NCBI RefSeq assembly: GCF_000698575.1
Contig: NZ_JFHD01000004.1
Span: 186,001-250,000 of the forward strand
Reading direction: 5' to 3'
DNA: 64,000 nt
Source: Caballeronia zhejiangensis
GTDB lineage: Bacteria; Pseudomonadota; Gammaproteobacteria; Burkholderiales; Burkholderiaceae
Made by a program: the position numbers and the translations under genes. This document shows positions 60,345-64,000 of the stretch, in pieces. Every line of letters starts with the position of its first letter. Position 1 is the first letter of the stretch. A model generated the notes under the pieces. It made no database searches and was not told where the DNA came from. It saw only the letters and a program-made list of their open reading frames with translations.

Positions 60345-61589
60345 ATGCCTTTCGATCGCAATGCTCCCCTGCCTTCCGGCGTCGAAGTCGGCGCAGCGTG
60401 GGGTCCCGGTCCCACGGAACGGTACGCCGCGCTCGCCGCGCGCTTTCGGCCCGTGTTCGCTCGCATCCGCGCACAGAGCGTCGCGCGCGAGCTCGAACGC
60501 CGTCTTCCCACCGACGAAATCGCCTGGCTGCGCGACGCCGGCTTCACGTCCTTGCGCGTGCCGGCCGACTATGGCGGCCAGGGCATCCGCCTCGTCGAAT
60601 TGTTCGAATTGCTGATCGAGTTGTCGGAAGCCGATTCGAACATCACGCAGGCGCTGCGCGCGCACTTCGGCTTCATCGAGCACGCGCTCGACAGTCCCGT
60701 CGAACGACGCGAGCGATGGCTCGCGCGGCTCGCGAAGGGCGTCATCGTCGGGGCGGCGTGGTCCGAGACGGGCGAAGCGCCGCGCAGCCAGTTCGCGACG
60801 CGCCTCACCCGCGACGCGAACGGCTGGCATCTGAACGGCACGAAGTTCTATACGACCGGCTCGCTCTTCGCCGACTGGATCCACGTCGGCGCAACCAATG
60901 CGGACGACGAGGCCGTGTCCGTCACGGTCGATCGTCGTGCGGACGGCGTCGAAGTGATCGACGACTGGGACGGCATGGGCCAGCGCCTCACCGCGAGCGG
61001 CACGAGCCGCTTCGACAACGTGAAGGTCGACGAACGCGAAATCGTCGCGGGCCGCGCGCCGTTCCCGTACTCCGAAGCGTTCTATCAGCTCGTGCATCTG
61101 GCGACGCTCGCGGGCATCGGCCGGGCCGTCGCGAGCGATGCGGCCGCCGCCATCGCCGCGCGCACGCGCAGTTACAGCCACGCGGTCAGCACGCGCGCCG
61201 CGGACGATCCGCAATTGCTGCAAGTAGTCGGCCGCGCCCGCGCGCACGCCTGGACGGCCGGCGCGATCGTCGCGCAGGCGGCGCGCGCGCTCGAACGCGC
61301 GGCGGCGTCGTTCGACAGGCCGGATGCGCTCGCCGTCATCGCGGAAACGGAGATCGAGATCTGGCAGGCGCAGACGGTCGCGTCGCAACTCGTTCTCGAC
61401 GCGAGCGCGAGCGTGTTCGACGCGCTCGGCGCATCCGCGACGCTGCGCACCGCCGGGCTCGACCGCTACTGGCGCAACGCGCGCACGATCGCGTCGCACA
61501 ATCCGCGCATCTACAAGGACCGGATCGTCGGCGATTTCGCCGTGAACGGCACGCTGCCGCCGGGCCAATGGCGCATCGGCGTGGCCTGA
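60345..61589 (+). CDS. Acyl-CoA-dehydrogenase-fold monooxygenase, DszC/SfnC-like
   Basis: 414 residues. LRDAGFTSLRVPADYGGQGI, EADSNITQALRAHFGFIEHA, SETGEAPRSQFATRL, NGTKFYTTGSLFADWIHVGA, GVEVIDDWDGMGQRLTASGT and GLDRYWRNARTIASHNP follow the FMNH2-dependent DszC branch. It is related to, but clearly diverged from, the SfnB-like enzyme at 35163-36395. GGAG lies five bases before ATG 60345. First gene of a rightward operon with an LLM monooxygenase and a double ATPase. Probably oxidises a thioether, sulfoxide or related substrate. Confidence 0.92.
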   Translation: MPFDRNAPLPSGVEVGAAWGPGPTERYAALAARFRPVFARIRAQSVARELERRLPTDEIAWLRDAGFTSLRVPADYGGQGIRLVELFELLIELSEADSNITQALRAHFGFIEHALDSPVERRERWLARLAKGVIVGAAWSETGEAPRSQFATRLTRDANGWHLNGTKFYTTGSLFADWIHVGATNADDEAVSVTVDRRADGVEVIDDWDGMGQRLTASGTSRFDNVKVDEREIVAGRAPFPYSEAFYQLVHLATLAGIGRAVASDAAAAIAARTRSYSHAVSTRAADDPQLLQVVGRARAHAWTAGAIVAQAARALERAAASFDRPDALAVIAETEIEIWQAQTVASQLVLDASASVFDALGASATLRTAGLDRYWRNARTIASHNPRIYKDRIVGDFAVNGTLPPGQWRIGVA

Positions 61590-61616
61590 CTTTTTCTTCG
61601 ATCGCCCCGCCCTTTC

Positions 61617-63014
61617 ATGAGCAAGAAGCACATCATTCTGAACGCGTTCAACATGAACTGCGTCGGCCATATCAATCATGGCCTCTGGACCCATCCGCGC
61701 GACCGCTCGACGGACTATCGCAAACTCTCCTATTGGACCGACCTCGCGAAGCTGCTGGAGCGTGGCCTCTTCGACGGGCTGTTCATCGCGGATATCGTCG
61801 GCGTGTACGACGTTTATCAGCAATCGGTCGATGTCACGCTGAAGGAGTCGGTGCAGTTACCCGTCAACGATCCGATGATGCTCGTCTCCGCGATGGCCGC
61901 CGCGACGCAGAACTTGGGCTTCGGCATCACCGTCAATCTCACCTATGAAGCGCCGTATCTGCTCGCGCGGCGCTTCTCGACGCTCGATCATCTGACCGAG
62001 GGACGTATCGGCTGGAACATCGTGACCGGCTATCTCGACAGCGCCGCCCGCGCGATGGGCGCAACCGAGATGATCGCGCACGACGAGCGCTACGATCGCG
62101 CCGACGAGTATCTGGACGTGCTCTACAAGCTGTGGGAAGGAAGCTGGCAGGACGATGCCGTGCTGCGCGACCGCGAGGCGCGCGTGTTCGCCGATCCCGC
62201 GAAGGTGCGCAAGGTGCGGCATCGCGGCCGTTATTACGACGTCGACGGTTATCACCTGTGCGAGCCGTCGCCGCAACGCACGCCGGTGCTGTTCCAGGCC
62301 GGATCGTCGGGGCGCGGCCAGGCGTTCGCCGTGCGTCATGCCGAATGCGTGTTCGTGTCGAGCCAGAGCAAGGAAGGCACGCGCAAGCTCGTGAACGCGC
62401 TGCGCGCGCAAGCCGTCGAAGCCGGACGCGATGCGGGCGATCTGAAGATCATCATGGGTATCACCGTGGTAGTCGGCCGCACGCAGCGCGAAGCCGAAGA
62501 GAAGTTCGCCGAGTACGCGCGGTATGCGAGTCCTGAAGCGGGTCTCGCGCACTTCGCGGCGGGCAGCGGCATCGACTATTCGACTTACGCGCCCGATGAC
62601 GAACTCGCGCCGCCCGGCGGCCACAAGGGACGCGGCATCGAATCGTCGGTGCAGCGCGTGACCGACGGCAAGCGCGGCGTCACCGTGCGGCATCTGCTCG
62701 ACCAGATGCAACTGGGCGGCCGCTACACGACGATCGTCGGCGACCCGGTTCAGGTGGCCGACGCGCTGCAATCCTGGGTCGACGAGGCCGGCATCGACGG
62801 CTTCAATCTCACGCGGACCGTGACGCCGGAAAGCTACGAGGACTTCATCGATCTCGTCATTCCGGAATTGCAGTCGCGCGGCATCTACAAGACGGCGTAT
62901 GCAGAAGGCACGCTGCGCGAGAAGCTCTTCGGCGGCGGCGCGCGGCTCGGCGCGCGTCACACGGCCGCCGGCTTCCGCGATCCGTCCGGGCCGGCCGACA
63001 GGCAGGCGACATGA
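61617..63014 (+). CDS. LLM flavin-dependent monooxygenase, NtaA/SnaA/DszA type
   Basis: 465 residues. MSKKHIILNAFNMNCVGHIN, ERGLFDGLFIADIVGVYDVY, RRFSTLDHLTEGRIGWNIVT and EPSPQRTPVLFQAGSSGRGQ place it very close to the enzyme at 28898-30265, so the two are paralogues. The C-terminal tail is longer and rich in Gly, Ala and Arg. Its stop overlaps the next gene's start (ATGA). Together with the DszC-like enzyme it forms a DszC/DszA-like pair, known to oxidise sulfur and then cleave C-S bonds. Confidence 0.94.
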   Translation: MSKKHIILNAFNMNCVGHINHGLWTHPRDRSTDYRKLSYWTDLAKLLERGLFDGLFIADIVGVYDVYQQSVDVTLKESVQLPVNDPMMLVSAMAAATQNLGFGITVNLTYEAPYLLARRFSTLDHLTEGRIGWNIVTGYLDSAARAMGATEMIAHDERYDRADEYLDVLYKLWEGSWQDDAVLRDREARVFADPAKVRKVRHRGRYYDVDGYHLCEPSPQRTPVLFQAGSSGRGQAFAVRHAECVFVSSQSKEGTRKLVNALRAQAVEAGRDAGDLKIIMGITVVVGRTQREAEEKFAEYARYASPEAGLAHFAAGSGIDYSTYAPDDELAPPGGHKGRGIESSVQRVTDGKRGVTVRHLLDQMQLGGRYTTIVGDPVQVADALQSWVDEAGIDGFNLTRTVTPESYEDFIDLVIPELQSRGIYKTAYAEGTLREKLFGGGARLGARHTAAGFRDPSGPADRQAT

Positions 63015-64000
63015 GCGCCGCGACGCCCCTGCTCGAGATCGACCAGTTGAGCGTGTCCTTCGGCGGCCATGCGGCGGTTCGCCCGTTCGATCTGACGATC
63101 GCGCGTGGCGAGATCGTCGCGCTCGTCGGCGAATCGGGCAGCGGGAAATCGACCGTCGCGCTCGCGACGATGGGACTGCTGCCGGAACGTGCGCGCGTGC
63201 AAGGCGCGATCCGCTTCGAAGGGAAACCGCTCTTCGCGCAAAGCGAGCGTGAATGGAGCGCGCTGCGGGGCGATCGCATCAGCATGATCTTTCAGGAGCC
63301 GATGACCTCGCTGAATCCGCTTCAGCCCGTCGGCAAGCAGGTCGCCGAAGCGCTCACGCTGCATCGCCCGATGTCCGCTCAGGCCGCGCGCAAGGAAGCG
63401 CTCGAGCTGCTCGAACTCGTGCATCTGCCGGAGCCGCGCCGGCGCTTCGCGCACTATCCGCATCAACTGTCGGGCGGACAGCGGCAACGCGTGATGATCG
63501 CCATCGCGGTCGCGTGCCGCCCCGGCCTCCTGATCGCCGACGAGCCGACCACCGCGCTCGACGTCACCATTCAGGCGCAGATTCTGGCGCTGATCGACCG
63601 CCTGCGGCGCGAACTGTCGATGGCCGTGCTGCTCATCACGCACGATCTCGGCATAGTCGGGCGCTGGGCGGATCGCGTGGTCGTGATGAAGGACGGCGCG
63701 AAGGTCGAGGAAGCATCGAGCCGGCAACTGTTCACGCAGCCCGCGCAACCGTACACGCGCGCGCTGCTCAGCGCGTCGCTGCATTTCGGCGCGGGACTGC
63801 ATTATCGCGACGCGCGGCTCACCGACGCGCCGCGCGCCAAGCCGCGATCCACCGCCGAAACGCCCGCGCGCGTGCTGCTGGACGCCCGCGACGTGCGCGT
63901 CGACTACGACGGCGTGCGCGCCGTGGACGGCGTCAGCTTCGAGATTCGCGCGGGCGAGACAGTGGGCCTCGTCGGCGAATCGGGATGCGGGAAGTCATCG
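63011..64000 (+). CDS. Dipeptide/oligopeptide-type ABC importer, double ATPase (3' end outside window)
   Basis: 330 residues are visible and the frame is open at the right edge. The first ATPase domain is complete: Walker [60 protein letters not shown] and THDLGIV, followed by the oligopeptide-type C-terminal extension ([14 protein letters not shown]). A second domain begins near residue 295 and its Walker A (GESGCGKSS) is the last thing seen. This fused DppD-DppF layout serves Dpp/Opp/Gsi-type importers. Coupled to the LLM gene, it probably imports a sulfur-containing peptide or glutathione-like compound. Permeases and binding protein must lie to the right. Confidence 0.93.
   Translation, partial: MSAATPLLEIDQLSVSFGGHAAVRPFDLTIARGEIVALVGESGSGKSTVALATMGLLPERARVQGAIRFEGKPLFAQSEREWSALRGDRISMIFQEPMTSLNPLQPVGKQVAEALTLHRPMSAQAARKEALELLELVHLPEPRRRFAHYPHQLSGGQRQRVMIAIAVACRPGLLIADEPTTALDVTIQAQILALIDRLRRELSMAVLLITHDLGIVGRWADRVVVMKDGAKVEEASSRQLFTQPAQPYTRALLSASLHFGAGLHYRDARLTDAPRAKPRSTAETPARVLLDARDVRVDYDGVRAVDGVSFEIRAGETVGLVGESGCGKSS

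Overview
The window is GC-rich DNA with dense, often overlapping genes. Its gene content fits a Burkholderiaceae betaproteobacterium of the Burkholderia/Paraburkholderia/Caballeronia group: a Burkholderia-type 16-strand porin, a SyrD/PvdE-type peptide exporter, GcvA-like LysR regulation and a large organosulfur-scavenging repertoire. The genus call is inference. The mix of secondary metabolism, nutrient scavenging and gene relics suggests an accessory replicon or accessory region. No rRNA, tRNA, CRISPR array, prophage or intact insertion sequence was seen.

Region 1 (1-14.4 kb) is the 3' end of a peptide-antibiotic or lipopeptide locus. It holds the last three and a half modules of a nonribosomal peptide synthetase ending in a thioesterase, an antisense GAF-like gene, an alpha/beta hydrolase, and a cyclic-peptide ABC exporter coupled to the hydrolase. 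Binding-pocket residues read by eye predict that the peptide ends ...-Glu-Asp-Gly, with the Asp probably converted to the D form by a dual condensation/epimerisation domain.

Region 2 (14.4-28.9 kb) is sensory and surface functions with relics between them. It holds an epimerase fragment, a chemoreceptor, a zinc-ribbon membrane protein, a porin and a glycosidase-like lipoprotein. A TonB receptor/YfiR/GGDEF-EAL operon follows, then a divergent hybrid histidine kinase whose last codons are frameshifted at a run of seven T. A fragment of a paralogous kinase lies antisense within the 3' end of the GGDEF-EAL gene.

Region 3 (28.9-39.2 kb) is a first organosulfur island: three flavin-dependent monooxygenases of the luciferase-like (LLM) type, a four-domain rhodanese, an SfnB-like acyl-CoA-dehydrogenase-fold enzyme and an SsuABC-type importer.

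Region 4 (39.6-50.9 kb) is a catabolic and import block: a 2-ketoarginine decarboxylase-like ThDP enzyme, an aldehyde dehydrogenase, a polyamine-type ABC importer, a polar amino-acid ABC importer and a LysR regulator. It fits uptake and oxidation of arginine- or guanidino-type compounds.

Region 5 (51-54.4 kb) holds a fatty-acid-hydroxylase-type membrane enzyme, a gene-poor stretch, a Tat-exported Gfo/Idh/MocA oxidoreductase and a SnoaL-like protein.

Region 6 (54.4-64 kb) is a second organosulfur island: a TauD/AtsK-like dioxygenase with an importer that has two permeases, a CmcJ/NvfI-type oxygenase, a DszC-like monooxygenase, another LLM monooxygenase and a dipeptide-type double ATPase cut by the right edge. 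Four leftward transcription units in regions 3 and 6 share a sequence element 60-90 bases upstream of their starts. The element has fixed internal spacing and is a good candidate for a common sulfur-starvation operator.
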